A stretch of 64,000 nucleotides of DNA from Amycolatopsis vancoresmycina (lineage in GTDB: Bacteria > Actinomycetota > Actinomycetes > Mycobacteriales > Pseudonocardiaceae), in the NCBI RefSeq assembly GCF_000716785.1, contig NZ_JNYY01000017.1, positions 62,001 to 126,000 of the forward strand, in the 5' to 3' direction. Shown piece by piece: positions 1 to 8,563 of the stretch (the stretch's first letter is position 1; every line of letters starts with the position of its first letter). The position numbers were made by a program, and so were the translations under genes. Under the pieces are notes generated by a model. It had not been told where the DNA came from. It was given only the letters and a program-made list of their open reading frames with translations, and did not search any database.

Positions 1-1210
1 GGGTGCCGTCCTCGGGCCACGGAACGTCCGCGGGCAGCACGGTGAACCGGTCGCCGAGCGCGGGGTTGGGCGTGCGGAACCCGGCGGTGCCCGGCAGGAC
101 ACCGTCACGCAGGTTCAGCGCCGCCCGGATGAGCGAGGTGACGCCGGACGCCCGGTCGAGGTGCCCGATGCTCGGCTTGACCGAGCTCAGCACGCACGGC
201 GCGGCCCGCCCCGGCCCGAACACCCGGTTCAGCGCGGCGAGCTCGATCGAGTCGCCCAGCGGCGTGCCGACGGCGTGGCACTCGACGTACCCGACCGTCT
301 CGGGCTTCACCCCGGCCACGGCGAGCGCGGTGTCCACCACCGCGGCCTGCCCGGCGACGCCGGGGGCGGGGTAGCCGGCCCGGTCCCGGCCGTCGTTGTT
401 GACCGCCGAGCCGAGGATCACCGCGTGCACGACGTCGCCGTCGGCGAGGGCGTCCTCCAGGCGCTTGAGGGCGACGACGGCCGCGCCGGACCCCATCACG
501 GTGCCGTTCGCGTCCGCGTCGAGGGCGCGCACCCGGCCGTCGGGGGAAAGGATGTCGCCGTCGGCGTGGACGTGGCCGCCGGCCTGCGGCAGCGGCAGCG
601 CGGCGCCGCCGGCCAGGGCCAGGTCGCACTCGTAGGTCAGCAGGCTCTGGCACGCCAGGTGCACCGCGACCAGCGAGGTCGAGCAGTACGTCTGCACGGT
701 GATCGCCGGGCCGCGCAGGCCCAGCTTGTACGACACGAGCGACGTCAGCGAATCGCGCTCCACGCCCGCGGACAGCAACGGCTTGCCGTCCGGTTCCGCG
801 GCGAGGCCGCCGAGGTTGCGGGTCAGGTAGTCGGGGAACGCGCAGCCGGCGAACAGCCCGACGGGCACGCCGGGCTCGGTCGGCCGGTAGCCGGCCCGTT
901 CCAGGGCCTCCCACGAGCATTCCAGCAGCAGCCGGTGGTGGGGTTCCAGGGTTTCCGCCTCCCGCGCGGAAAGCCCGAAGGCGGCGGCGTCGAACGTCTC
1001 GACACCGCCGGCGACGGGCCCGCCGACGCGGACGTGCCCCGGGGTGGCCGGGTCCACGCCCGCGGCGGCGAGCTCGTCGCCGGTCAAGTCCCGCAGGCCG
1101 GGGATCCCGGCCGCGAGGTTGCGGCGCAGCTGCTCGACGTCGGCGGCGCCGGGGAACCGCCCCGCCATCCCGACGAGCGCCACGGCGGATTCGTGTGCCG
1201 GTTCCGTCAC
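1..1210 (-). CDS. Polyketide synthase ketosynthase (3' part outside window)
   Basis: This is the N-terminal 403 residues of a polyketide synthase on the minus strand; the C-terminus lies left of the window. It opens directly with a KS domain (VALVGMAGRFPGA), without a docking or loading region. The chosen start is GTG at 1210-1208, preceded by AAAGGA at good spacing. The nucleophile lies in QTYCSTSLVAVHLA, the first His in VECHAVGTPLGDSIE and the Lys/His pair in SVKPSIGHLD. The catalytic residues are therefore all present, although the Cys motif (TYCSTS) departs from the common TACSSS. It would catalyse decarboxylative chain elongation on an ACP-bound chain. It follows the ABC permease by 19 bases in the same operon. 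Whether AT, KR, DH and ACP domains follow cannot be seen. Confidence 0.9.
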   Translation of the reverse strand, partial: MTEPAHESAVALVGMAGRFPGAADVEQLRRNLAAGIPGLRDLTGDELAAAGVDPATPGHVRVGGPVAGGVETFDAAAFGLSAREAETLEPHHRLLLECSWEALERAGYRPTEPGVPVGLFAGCAFPDYLTRNLGGLAAEPDGKPLLSAGVERDSLTSLVSYKLGLRGPAITVQTYCSTSLVAVHLACQSLLTYECDLALAGGAALPLPQAGGHVHADGDILSPDGRVRALDADANGTVMGSGAAVVALKRLEDALADGDVVHAVILGSAVNNDGRDRAGYPAPGVAGQAAVVDTALAVAGVKPETVGYVECHAVGTPLGDSIELAALNRVFGPGRAAPCVLSSVKPSIGHLDRASGVTSLIRAALNLRDGVLPGTAGFRTPNPALGDRFTVLPADVPWPEDGT

Positions 1211-1229
1211 AGCAGGTCCTTTCGGTGCT

Positions 1230-1991
1230 TCAGAGCAGGTGGCTGCGGCCCCAGCCGTGGGCCAGCCGGTAGGTGGCGAACGCGCCGGTGGCGAGCCCGA
1301 TCCCGAGCACGATCAGCGCCGGGCGCAGCATCGCTTCGGCGTTGCCGGCCATGGCCGCGCGGATCAGCGACAGCCCCCAGTAGCCCGGGGAGAACGGCGC
1401 GATCGCCTGCGCCCACGACGGCATCAGCGAGACCGGCAGCAGCGAACCGCCGAGTGAGCTGATGGTGATCGCCCCGAGGTCGACGGCGACGATCAGGTCG
1501 CCGCGGCTGCGGACCACAGTGGACAGTGCCGCGCCCATGGCCAGCAGCATGAACCCCCACAGGCACATCGCGCCGAACACCAGGCCGGGCGACACCGGGA
1601 ACGGCATCCCGACCACGAGCCAGCCGTAGACGATCAGCACGCCCTGCTGGACCAGCAGCACGACGAACACCGGGATCGCCTTGCCGATCAGCAGTTCCGC
1701 GCGGGCGGCCCGGCTGGCGCGCAGCCGGTCCCAGGTGCGCCATTCGCGTTCGACGAAGATCGCGTTGCCCACGATCGCCATCGCGAACACGGAGAACATC
1801 ACCAGCTGCCCGGTCACGGCCTCGACGGCACCGGTGCCCAGCGCCTTCACGTACAGCGGCTGGAACAGCACCATGAAGATCATCGGCGTGATCAGGTAGC
1901 TGATCAGCTGCGAGGGGTCGCGCAGGCGCAGGATCGCGTTGTAGCGGACGAGGGCGCCGGCCCGGGAGAGGGAGTCAGTGCGCGTCGACAT
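1230..1991 (-). CDS. ABC-2 type exporter, membrane subunit
   Basis: The 253-residue integral membrane protein has about six hydrophobic segments, for example around the stretches FMVLFQPLYVKAL, GLVFGAMCLWGFMLLAMGAA and FSPGYWGLSLIRA. It matches the ABC-2/DrrB-like permease layout in size and topology. Its start (ATG at 1991) overlaps the end of the ATPase gene by 17 bases, as expected for an obligate pair. Together they probably form a product exporter or self-resistance pump for the acyl/polyketide cluster in which they sit. The substrate cannot be read from sequence. Confidence 0.88.
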   Translation of the reverse strand: MSTRTDSLSRAGALVRYNAILRLRDPSQLISYLITPMIFMVLFQPLYVKALGTGAVEAVTGQLVMFSVFAMAIVGNAIFVEREWRTWDRLRASRAARAELLIGKAIPVFVVLLVQQGVLIVYGWLVVGMPFPVSPGLVFGAMCLWGFMLLAMGAALSTVVRSRGDLIVAVDLGAITISSLGGSLLPVSLMPSWAQAIAPFSPGYWGLSLIRAAMAGNAEAMLRPALIVLGIGLATGAFATYRLAHGWGRSHLL

Positions 1992-2817
1992 CGGTCGTCA
2001 CCGCCAGGGAGTGGTAGAGGTCGTCCAGGCTGGGGTTGCGCAGCTCGACGGACTCGACCGGCCGCTCCACCTTCGGCAGCAGCTCCAGCAGCGTGCCGGT
2101 CGGGTCGGTGGTCGAGACGGTCAGCTGCTCGTCGGCGGTGCGCACGCGGACCTCGCCGGGCAGGCCGGCGAGCAGCTCGTCCGCGCCGCCGCGGGCGATC
2201 ACGCGGCCCTCGGCGGCCACCGCGATGGTGGCCTGCAGGTCGGTCAGTTCGGTCAGGTAGTGGGTGGTGTAGACCACTGCGGCTCCCTCGCCTGCTCGTT
2301 GCTTGACCACGTCGAGCAGCGCCTGACGGGTCTCGGGGTCGGCACCGGCGGTCGGCTCGTCGAGCAGCAGCAGCGCCGGCCGGTGCACCAGCGCCGTCGC
2401 GGCCTGCGCCCGCCGCTGCTGGCCGCCCGAGAGCAGGCCGCAGGTGCGGTTCAGGAAGGTCTCCAGCCGCAGCGCGGCCGTGAGGTCGTCGATCGCCGTG
2501 CGCAGCGCGGCCCGGCGCAGGCCGGCCAGGCGGCCGTACAGCTCGAGGTGCTCGCGCACGGTCAGCGGGCGGTAGAGCGCGATGTGCTGCGGCGAGATGC
2601 CGATGCGGTCGCGGGCGCGCGTCGGCGTTTCGCCGTCGACGAGCACGGTTCCGCTGTCCGGGCGCAGCAGCCCGGACACCATTTCGACGAACGTGGTCTT
2701 GCCGGCGCCGTTGTGGCCGACCAGTCCGACGATCTCGCCCGCGGCGACCTCGAGGCTGAAGCCGTCGAGGGCCTGCACTTCGTCGTAGCGTTTCCGGAGG
2801 TCGATTGCTTGCAACAT
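1975..2817 (-). CDS. ABC exporter, ATP-binding subunit
   Basis: The 280-residue ATPase of the DrrA type carries Walker A GHNGAGKTT (about residues 34-42), signature LLSGGQQRR, Walker B ALLLLDEPTAGAD and a switch His in YTTHYLTE. I start it at ATG 2817, MLQAIDLRKRYDE, because AAGGAGC precedes it. An in-frame upstream Met at 2859 would add 14 non-conserved residues. A C-terminal extension of about 70 residues after the core is typical of DrrA-like drug-export ATPases. It is cotranscribed with the permease and lies downstream of the ACP/AMP-ligase pair. Confidence 0.92.
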   Translation of the reverse strand: MLQAIDLRKRYDEVQALDGFSLEVAAGEIVGLVGHNGAGKTTFVEMVSGLLRPDSGTVLVDGETPTRARDRIGISPQHIALYRPLTVREHLELYGRLAGLRRAALRTAIDDLTAALRLETFLNRTCGLLSGGQQRRAQAATALVHRPALLLLDEPTAGADPETRQALLDVVKQRAGEGAAVVYTTHYLTELTDLQATIAVAAEGRVIARGGADELLAGLPGEVRVRTADEQLTVSTTDPTGTLLELLPKVERPVESVELRNPSLDDLYHSLAVTTDVDAH

Positions 2818-2905
2818 AGGGATCGCTCCTTGCGATTCACGGCTCTTGCACTGTCGCACGAGGACGGTGGGAGCAGCGGGCTCCCGCGGTGGCAGGAAAC
2901 TGCCG

Positions 2906-4438
2906 TCATTCGGTGCCGGCGGGCACCGCGCTCAGCGCCTCGCGCAGCGCCACGCGGTCGAACTTGCCGTTGACCGACCGGGGCAGCTTCGGCAGCGCCT
3001 CGATCCGCCGCGGCAGCATGTACGCGGGCAGTTCCTTCGCCAGCGCGCGGGACACCGCTTCGGCGTCGGCCTCCGGCGCGACCGCCAGCACGATCCGCTG
3101 GCCCAGCACCGGATCCGGCACCCCGAACGCGGCCGCCTCCCCCACCAGGCCCGTCGCGTAGGCGGCCTCTTCGACCTCGGCGGGGCTGACGCGGTAGCCC
3201 GACGTCTTGATCATCTCGTCGGTCCGGCCGACGAAGTACAGGAACCCGTCCTCGTCGCGGTAGACCGTGTCGCCCGACCACACGGCGATCTCGGGACGCA
3301 CCAGGCCGTCCGGGCCCGGCACCGGGCGGAAGCGTTCCGCGGTGCGGCCCGGGTCGTTCCAGTAGCCGAGCGCCACGAGCGCGCCGCGGTGCACCAGTTC
3401 GCCGTGTTCGCCGGGCAGGCAGGGCGAGCCGTCGGCGCGCAGCACGAGGATTTCGGCGTTCGGGATCGCCTTCCCGATCGAGCCGGGACGGCGGTCCGCC
3501 TCGGCCGGGTCGAGGTAGGTGGAGCGGAACGCCTCGGTGAGGCCGTACATCAGGAACGGTTGTGCCTTCGGGAAGATCTCGCGCAGGCGGGTCAGCGTGG
3601 CGCGCGGCATGCGGCCGCCGGTGTTGGCGAAGTACCGCAGCCGCGCGGTCGCCTCGGCGGGCCACTCCTGCGTCACCAGCTGCAGCCACAACGGCGGCAC
3701 GCAGGTGAGCGCGGTGACGCCGTGGCGGGCGCAGAGCCGCACGACTTCCTTGGGCAGCAGGTAGTTCACGAGCACGACGTGCGCGCCGGCGGCGAAGGCG
3801 GTGGTGAGCTGGCTGAACCCCGCGTCGAAGCTCAGCGGCAGCGCGGCGAGCACGACGTCGTCGCGCGTGTGGCCGAGGTACTCCGCCACGCTCGCGGCCC
3901 CGGCGAGCAGGTTGCGGTGGGACAGCACGACGCCCTTGGGGCCGCCGGTGCTGCCGGAGGTGTACATGATGGCGGCCGGGTCCTGGTCGATCACCGCGCC
4001 GGGCACCGCTTCCGGCTCGGCCGCGGTCAGCGCGTCCCACGCGGGTTCGCCGAACACGACGACCGGGGTGCGCTCGGGCACCGCCTCGCGGACCGTCGCC
4101 CGGCGCTCGGCGGTCGTGAGCACCACCTTCGGCGTGCAGTCGGTGGCGACGTGGGCGATGTGCCGGGCCTTGAACAGCGGGTTCAGCGGCACCAGGACCG
4201 CACCGGCGGCCGCGGCGGCGAACAGCGCGACGACGGTCTCGAGCCGCTTCTCGGCGTACACGGCCACCCGGTCGCCGCGGCGCACGCCGAGCCGGTGCAG
4301 GCCGCGGGCGACCCGCGTGACCTGGTCGGCGAGCTCGGCGTAGGTCAGCGTCCGGTCCTTGTACGTCACGGCCGGGTCGCCGGCCGCGCCGCGGGCGAGC
4401 AGCTGGTCGAGCCGCACCGGGGCGGCGGCCTCAGACAT
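2906..4438 (-). CDS. AMP-dependent acyl-CoA/acyl-ACP ligase
   Basis: This 510-residue ANL-superfamily enzyme has P-loop YTSGSTGGPKG (about 159-169), YGLTEAFRS, WSGDTVYRDEDGFLYFVGRTDEMIKTSGYRV and the C-terminal catalytic Lys in SVNGKFDR. It would adenylate a carboxylic acid and pass it to CoA or, more likely here, to the ACP whose gene overlaps its start by 8 bases. The sequence resembles the acyl-CoA ligases annotated as exosortase-A-associated, a family that often travels with a PLP decarboxylase and an ACP, both of which occur in this cluster. No exosortase gene is seen, so I read it as a biosynthetic starter-activating ligase. The substrate is unknown. Confidence 0.9.
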   Translation of the reverse strand: MSEAAAPVRLDQLLARGAAGDPAVTYKDRTLTYAELADQVTRVARGLHRLGVRRGDRVAVYAEKRLETVVALFAAAAAGAVLVPLNPLFKARHIAHVATDCTPKVVLTTAERRATVREAVPERTPVVVFGEPAWDALTAAEPEAVPGAVIDQDPAAIMYTSGSTGGPKGVVLSHRNLLAGAASVAEYLGHTRDDVVLAALPLSFDAGFSQLTTAFAAGAHVVLVNYLLPKEVVRLCARHGVTALTCVPPLWLQLVTQEWPAEATARLRYFANTGGRMPRATLTRLREIFPKAQPFLMYGLTEAFRSTYLDPAEADRRPGSIGKAIPNAEILVLRADGSPCLPGEHGELVHRGALVALGYWNDPGRTAERFRPVPGPDGLVRPEIAVWSGDTVYRDEDGFLYFVGRTDEMIKTSGYRVSPAEVEEAAYATGLVGEAAAFGVPDPVLGQRIVLAVAPEADAEAVSRALAKELPAYMLPRRIEALPKLPRSVNGKFDRVALREALSAVPAGTE

Positions 4439-4700
4439 CGGCGGGCTCCGGGGCGACGAACTCCGCGACGGCGGCCCACAGGCTGCCCGCGGTGGCGAAG
4501 GTGTCCTCGGTGAGCAGTTCGTCGGGCAGCTCGAAGCCGAAGGTCTCCTCCAGGTCGGTGACGAGCTGCACCACGCCCATCGAGTCGAGCCCGAGCGCGG
4601 CGAGGTCGTCGTCCTCGGCGATCCGGTCCCCGAGCGCGTAGGGCAGGTGCGCGATCAGGATCTCGAGGAACCCCGGCGGGATGGGGAGTGTGTCAGGCAT
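4431..4700 (-). CDS. Acyl carrier protein
   Basis: This is an 89-residue stand-alone ACP. The phosphopantetheine attachment site is Ser40 in LAALGLDSMGVVQL, followed by the usual helix II/III pattern. It is the first gene of the second minus operon, and its stop overlaps the start of the AMP ligase (ATGTCTGA), implying translational coupling and a ligase-ACP partnership. The AcpS-like and Sfp-like transferases at 6023 and 22113 could both convert it to the holo form. The 182-base gap to the divergent regulator at 4883 should hold its promoter. Confidence 0.92.
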   Translation of the reverse strand: MPDTLPIPPGFLEILIAHLPYALGDRIAEDDDLAALGLDSMGVVQLVTDLEETFGFELPDELLTEDTFATAGSLWAAVAEFVAPEPADV

Positions 4701-4882
4701 TTCGTCACCCTGCTTCGCTTTCGGCGGTCAACCGTTGTCCTCCCGAGGACACCACCGGCCGGACTCACCGGGCCATCACGCCGCTCTCGTCCCGCCACTG
4801 CCGGTCGAGAGCGGGGTGAGAGTGCACCGAGAAGGGCGGCTGCGACGGTGGGAAGCGCAGAAGCCAGACCCTTGGAGGCACG

Positions 4883-5869
4883 ATGTCGACGGCCACTCTC
4901 CCGCCGCCCGGGGCGTTTTCCGTGCCCGAGCCCGATCCCGAAGCCGAGCTGTACCGCTACGCGGCCCGCTGCGGCCGCATCTCGTCCGTGGACACCGCGG
5001 CCGCCCACCTCGGCCTGCCGGCCGACACGGTGCAGGCGGCCGCGGCCCGGCTGGTCGAGCTGCACCTGCTGCGGCCGGGAGCGGACGGCGGCCTGGTCCC
5101 CCGGGAACCGTCGGCGGCCGCGGAGCTGGTCGTGACGCCGCTGGAGCGCGCGATGTACGAGCGGCGGGAAATGGCCGACCGGCTGCGCGAGCGCATCGAC
5201 GGCATCACCCGGGCCCCGGCGGGTGCCGCGGGCACTCTCGACCGCGTGGAGGGTGTCGCCGAGATCCGCGGCCTGATCAAGCTGGCGGCCGAGGTGTGCC
5301 GCGACGAGCTGGTGGTCCTGCACCCGGGTGAGGCGGCCGACGACCTGGTCGACGAGCTGCTGGACGCGTGCTGTTCGGTACTGGGCGACGGCGTCGGCGT
5401 GCGGGTCGTGTGCCCGCACCGCAGCCGCGCCGGCTACGCGGCCCGCGCCCGGTTGACGCAGCTGGCGGACCGCGGGGCGCGCATCCGCACGCTCAGCCGG
5501 GTCCCGGAAGCCGCGGTGGTCTTCGACCGGTCGCTGGCGGTGACGCTGGACGTCGCCGACCTGTCCGCCCGCCGGGTGCGCGACCAGGGCATGGTGCGGT
5601 TCCTGCTGGGCCTGTTCGACCAGCTGTGGGACGGCGCGACGCCGTTCTCGGCCGAGGACCAGGGCTACAGCGGCGAGATCGCCCACGACCTGCAGCAGGC
5701 CATCGCGCGGTTGATGGCCCAGGGGCTGACGGACGAGGTCGTGGCGCGGCGGCTCGGGATGTCGGTGCGGACGTGCCGGCGGCACATCGCCGCGATGCTG
5801 CAGAACCTGGACGCGGTGTCGCGGTTCCAGGCCGGGGTGCAGGCAGCTTCCCGCTTCACACTCGCCTGA
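4883..5869 (+). CDS. LuxR-type transcriptional regulator
   Basis: This 328-residue regulator has a C-terminal LuxR/GerE helix-turn-helix (LTDEVVARRLGMSVRTCRRHIAAMLQ, about 275-300). An N-terminal winged-helix-like segment (residues about 20-65) and a middle region resemble the TrmB/phospholipase-D-like sensor part of similar actinomycete regulators. GGAGG precedes ATG 4883. It is the only plus-strand gene in region 1 and sits between the two minus operons, with one divergent promoter region on its left and a shared terminator on its right. A role as cluster-situated activator is likely from position but not shown. Confidence 0.88.
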   Translation: MSTATLPPPGAFSVPEPDPEAELYRYAARCGRISSVDTAAAHLGLPADTVQAAAARLVELHLLRPGADGGLVPREPSAAAELVVTPLERAMYERREMADRLRERIDGITRAPAGAAGTLDRVEGVAEIRGLIKLAAEVCRDELVVLHPGEAADDLVDELLDACCSVLGDGVGVRVVCPHRSRAGYAARARLTQLADRGARIRTLSRVPEAAVVFDRSLAVTLDVADLSARRVRDQGMVRFLLGLFDQLWDGATPFSAEDQGYSGEIAHDLQQAIARLMAQGLTDEVVARRLGMSVRTCRRHIAAMLQNLDAVSRFQAGVQAASRFTLA

Positions 5870-5887
5870 GACGCCCGCTCGTCGAGT

Positions 5888-5940
5888 GTCGCGAATGACT
5901 CATTCGGGACCTCGCACGTCCCGAATGAGTCATTCGCGAC
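5888..5940. repeat. Perfect 23-bp inverted repeat
   Basis: Two 23-base arms (5888-5910 and 5918-5940) are exact reverse complements around a 7-base loop, CTCGCAC. The arms begin GTCGCGAATGACTCATTCGG. It lies in the convergent gap between the regulator and the AcpS-ACP gene, just before a separate G+C-rich terminator hairpin. The arms have no poly-T tail and are less GC-rich than the surroundings, so this looks like a dispersed palindromic element as much as a terminator. Confidence 0.85.
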
Positions 5941-5976
5941 GTCGCTGCCCGGCCGGACTCGCCGCAGCGCCCACAC

Positions 5977-6012
5977 GAGAAGGGGCCTTCCGCTCGCGGA
6001 AGGCCCCTTCTC
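5977..6012. terminator. Bidirectional terminator hairpin
   Basis: GAGAAGGGGCCTTCCGC (5977-5993) pairs exactly with GCGGAAGGCCCCTTCTC (5996-6012), leaving almost no loop until the innermost pairs open. A TCT-rich run follows on the plus strand. It lies between two convergent genes, ending at 5869 (+) and 6023 (-), and suits both directions. Confidence 0.85.
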
Positions 6013-6022
6013 TCTGCCCGCC

Positions 6023-6685
6023 CTACCATCCGGCCGCCTCGGCGACCACACCGTAGGTGCGTTCCAGGTCGGTCATCCGGTAGATGCCGGCCTCCGGGAT
6101 GCGGATGCCGTACCGGCTCTCGATCCGGGCGAGCAGCTCGATCACCACCACCGACGTGACCCCCAGATCGCCCGCGAACGATGCCGCAGCGGCCACTTCG
6201 GTCGGGGCGACCGAGAACAGGTCGGCGGCCAAGGCCGCCAGTTCGTCGAACCGGGCCGGGACCGGCGCGGCGAGCGAAGGCGTGGCCGCGCGGCGGAACG
6301 GCCGTGGTGGGCGGGCACAGGCCGCCGCCGCGACCGCGACCACCAGGTCGGCCTGGTGGCTCAACGTCACCACGATCTCCTCCAAGCCCGCCTCTTCCGC
6401 GATCTCCGCCGCGCCGCCGCCGAGGGTCACCAACGGCGCTCCCCAGTCGTCGTTGGTGACCTCGATGTCACGCCAGCGCAGGCCCTGGCCGAAGCCACGG
6501 CCCAGCATCTTGCACGTGGCCTCCTTGACGGAAAACCGCCCGGCCAGCCGTTCCAGGGACCGTTCGGCACCCATCCGGGCGGCCTGCTCGAGCTCCACCG
6601 GGGTGAAGACCAGCGTCCGGTACCGGTGGTGCGCCGCGACCTCCGCGAACCGCGGGATCGACATCAGGTCCACGCCGATTCTCAT
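6023..6685 (-). CDS. Fused holo-ACP synthase (AcpS) and acyl carrier domain
   Basis: The 220-residue protein joins two functions usually encoded apart. Residues 1-120 are an AcpS-type phosphopantetheinyl transferase, with Asp6 in MRIGVDLMSIPRF and RFSVKEATCKML with Glu55, the expected Mg2+ ligands. Residues about 145-220 form a carrier domain with the attachment Ser178 in GDLGVTSVVVIELL; the Asp before the Ser is replaced by Thr. A Pro/Arg/Ala linker joins them. I start at ATG 6685, after GGGGCGGAG, because the stop of the upstream gene overlaps it as ATGA. Longer in-frame extensions read into that gene and are not coding. It ends the long minus operon. It could phosphopantetheinylate its own carrier or the operon's ACPs. 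Confidence 0.85.
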   Translation of the reverse strand: MRIGVDLMSIPRFAEVAAHHRYRTLVFTPVELEQAARMGAERSLERLAGRFSVKEATCKMLGRGFGQGLRWRDIEVTNDDWGAPLVTLGGGAAEIAEEAGLEEIVVTLSHQADLVVAVAAAACARPPRPFRRAATPSLAAPVPARFDELAALAADLFSVAPTEVAAAASFAGDLGVTSVVVIELLARIESRYGIRIPEAGIYRMTDLERTYGVVAEAAGW

Positions 6686-7431
6686 CCACTCCGCCCCCCG
6701 AGCAGGCTCGCCGTGGCCGCCGGGACCAGCCGCAGCGCGGAGACGTCGACCGCGAGCAGCGAAAGCCAGCCCTCGCGGATCGGCCCGCGCGTGTGCAGCA
6801 GGACGCGGTCGCCGTCGGCGACCACCCCTTCGGCCAGCGCCGCGCAGAACGCCAGCCACGCGTCGCACGGGCCGCGGCCGGTGAACCGGTGGTCTCCCGG
6901 CAACGCCGGTTTTCCTTCGCCGCAGCCGGAAACCGTCAGCGCGGCGGCGCCGCGCCGTACCCGCAGGCCGACCGCCGCGAACCGCGGGTGGCCGCCGTCG
7001 GAGTCGGCGAACAGCGGCTCGTCGCAGACGATCGCCGTCGCCTCCGTCTCGACCGCCCACTCCAGCAGCCCGAAGACGGCCGTGCCGCCGAGCTCGTCGA
7101 GGTGGGACAGGCCGACGTCGTCGCCCGCCCAGCCGCTGCGGTGCACCAGCCCGGCCAGCGCGGCCACGTTCGGGTCGCGCAGCGGCCCGGACCGCACGAA
7201 GAACAGCGGCTGCGGCAGCGCGGGCGGCCCGAGGGCGGCGAGCACCTCCGCCGCGACGTCGACGTCGTCGTCCTCCGGGATCCGGACCATCAGCCGGGAC
7301 AACGGGATCCCGGCGGCGGCGAGCCGCTCCGGCGGCACCAGGTCGGCGGCGCCGGGCAGGGCCGACAGCGGCACGTACTCCTCGCGCCGGGCCGCGGCGA
7401 ACGCGATCGTGTCGATTCCGAGCTCAGGCAT
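6682..7431 (-). CDS. Small thiolase-fold (ketosynthase-like) protein
   Basis: The 249-residue protein starts MPELGIDTIAFAAARR and contains LDELGGTAVFGLLEWAVETEATAIVCDEPLF. That stretch resembles the active-site helix and following strand of KAS/thiolase enzymes, but there is no Cys at the nucleophile position. The length is well below the 310-420 residues of intact enzymes, and the C-terminal His/Asn motifs are not recognisable. It may be a non-catalytic partner, in the manner of chain-length factors, for one of the KASIII-like proteins in the operon, or a scaffold. Its end overlaps the AcpS-ACP start and its start overlaps the dehydrogenase stop by 8 bases. The family assignment is tentative. 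Confidence 0.6.
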   Translation of the reverse strand: MPELGIDTIAFAAARREEYVPLSALPGAADLVPPERLAAAGIPLSRLMVRIPEDDDVDVAAEVLAALGPPALPQPLFFVRSGPLRDPNVAALAGLVHRSGWAGDDVGLSHLDELGGTAVFGLLEWAVETEATAIVCDEPLFADSDGGHPRFAAVGLRVRRGAAALTVSGCGEGKPALPGDHRFTGRGPCDAWLAFCAALAEGVVADGDRVLLHTRGPIREGWLSLLAVDVSALRLVPAATASLLGGRSG

Positions 7432-8563
7432 CGGCGTCTCCCGCCTGGTACCCGCGCGCCACGTGCAGGCGGTGGATGTTGCTGGTGCCCTCCATGAACT
7501 CGAACGCGTGCACGTCCCGCGTCCACTTCTCCAGCAGCGGGTGCTCGATCAGGCCGGCCGGGCCGAGCGCGGCCGACGCCCAGTGCGCCGTCCCCACGGC
7601 CAGGCCGACCGCGCCGAGCTTCGCCGCGCTGGAGAGGTAGCCGCGCTCGGGGTCGCGGTCGATCCGCGCCGCCGCCTCGTACACCAGCTCCCGCCCGGCT
7701 TCGGCGCGGGCGAGGGCGAGCTGGCCGCCGGGGGCGTTCTTGCGGTGCTCCAGGACGTACTCGACCATCGCCAGCGCGGTGCCCACGGCGGACGCGGCGA
7801 TCCGGACCCGCATGTGGTTGAACGTCGTGATGGCGGCGAAGATCCCGCGCCGCGTCACCGGCAGGTGGTCGCCGAGCAGGCGGCCGGCGGGAATGGACAC
7901 GTCCGAAAAGGACAGCCGGCTGATGTACGCGCCGCGCAGGCCGATCATGTCCAGCTTCTCGCCGTGCCAGCCGGCCGCCGGGACCTCGACCAGTGCCGCG
8001 CGGATCGACAGCGCGCCGCGGCCGGTGCGGCCGAACACCACGCCGACGCTGCCGCGGGCGGCGTTGCCGACGTAGCACTTGCCGCCGTTGAGCCGCCAGC
8101 CGTCGCCGTCGCGGTCGAAGCGGGTCTCCATCGCGGTCGCGTCGTTGCCGCGGCTCTCCTCGGTCATCGCGAAGAACGACCAGCGGCGGCCGCCGTGCAT
8201 CCGGGTGAAGAACCACTCCTGCTGCTCGGGCGTGCCGAGCAGCTCGACGAACACCCCGGCCAGGCCCGGTGACGGGCAGGCCAGGATCGCGCCGACGTCG
8301 CCGCGGGCCAGCTCGATCAGCCCGGCCACGTTCTCCAGGCACGAGCCGCGTTCCATCGCGCGCAGCAGCGGCGTCGACGGCAGCGACTCGCGGTACTGCG
8401 GCGGCGTGTCGGCCTGCCGCACCATCTCGAACACCGGCGAGTTGTAGTGCTCCTCCATCGCGTCCGGGTCGACGTCGATGGCCAGGGCGCGCGACCGCAG
8501 GTCCGTCGCTGCCTCCCGGCTCAGGTCGCGGACCGCGCGGACGCGTTCGCTCAGCTCGATCAT
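7424..8563 (-). CDS. Acyl-CoA/acyl-ACP dehydrogenase
   Basis: This 379-residue flavin-dependent dehydrogenase has the usual middle-domain signature (FFAMTEESRGNDATAMETR), a FAD/substrate-binding core (KLDMIGLRGAYISRLSFSDV) and a C-terminal end HAFEFMEGTSNIHRLHVARGY. I start at ATG 8563 because GGAAGGAG precedes it; a much longer in-frame reading is a shadow of the neighbouring gene. It would introduce alpha,beta-unsaturation into, or desaturate, an ACP- or CoA-bound chain. It overlaps the next gene (8560-9168) as ATGA, and that gene encodes a C-terminal-domain homologue, so the two may form a heteromer. Confidence 0.9.
   Translation of the reverse strand: MIELSERVRAVRDLSREAATDLRSRALAIDVDPDAMEEHYNSPVFEMVRQADTPPQYRESLPSTPLLRAMERGSCLENVAGLIELARGDVGAILACPSPGLAGVFVELLGTPEQQEWFFTRMHGGRRWSFFAMTEESRGNDATAMETRFDRDGDGWRLNGGKCYVGNAARGSVGVVFGRTGRGALSIRAALVEVPAAGWHGEKLDMIGLRGAYISRLSFSDVSIPAGRLLGDHLPVTRRGIFAAITTFNHMRVRIAASAVGTALAMVEYVLEHRKNAPGGQLALARAEAGRELVYEAAARIDRDPERGYLSSAAKLGAVGLAVGTAHWASAALGPAGLIEHPLLEKWTRDVHAFEFMEGTSNIHRLHVARGYQAGDADA

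Noticed and set aside
2846..4513. Long plus-strand frame opposite the AMP ligase
   Set aside because: The minus strand has all ligase motifs in one frame; the plus frame has none and is a codon-position shadow.
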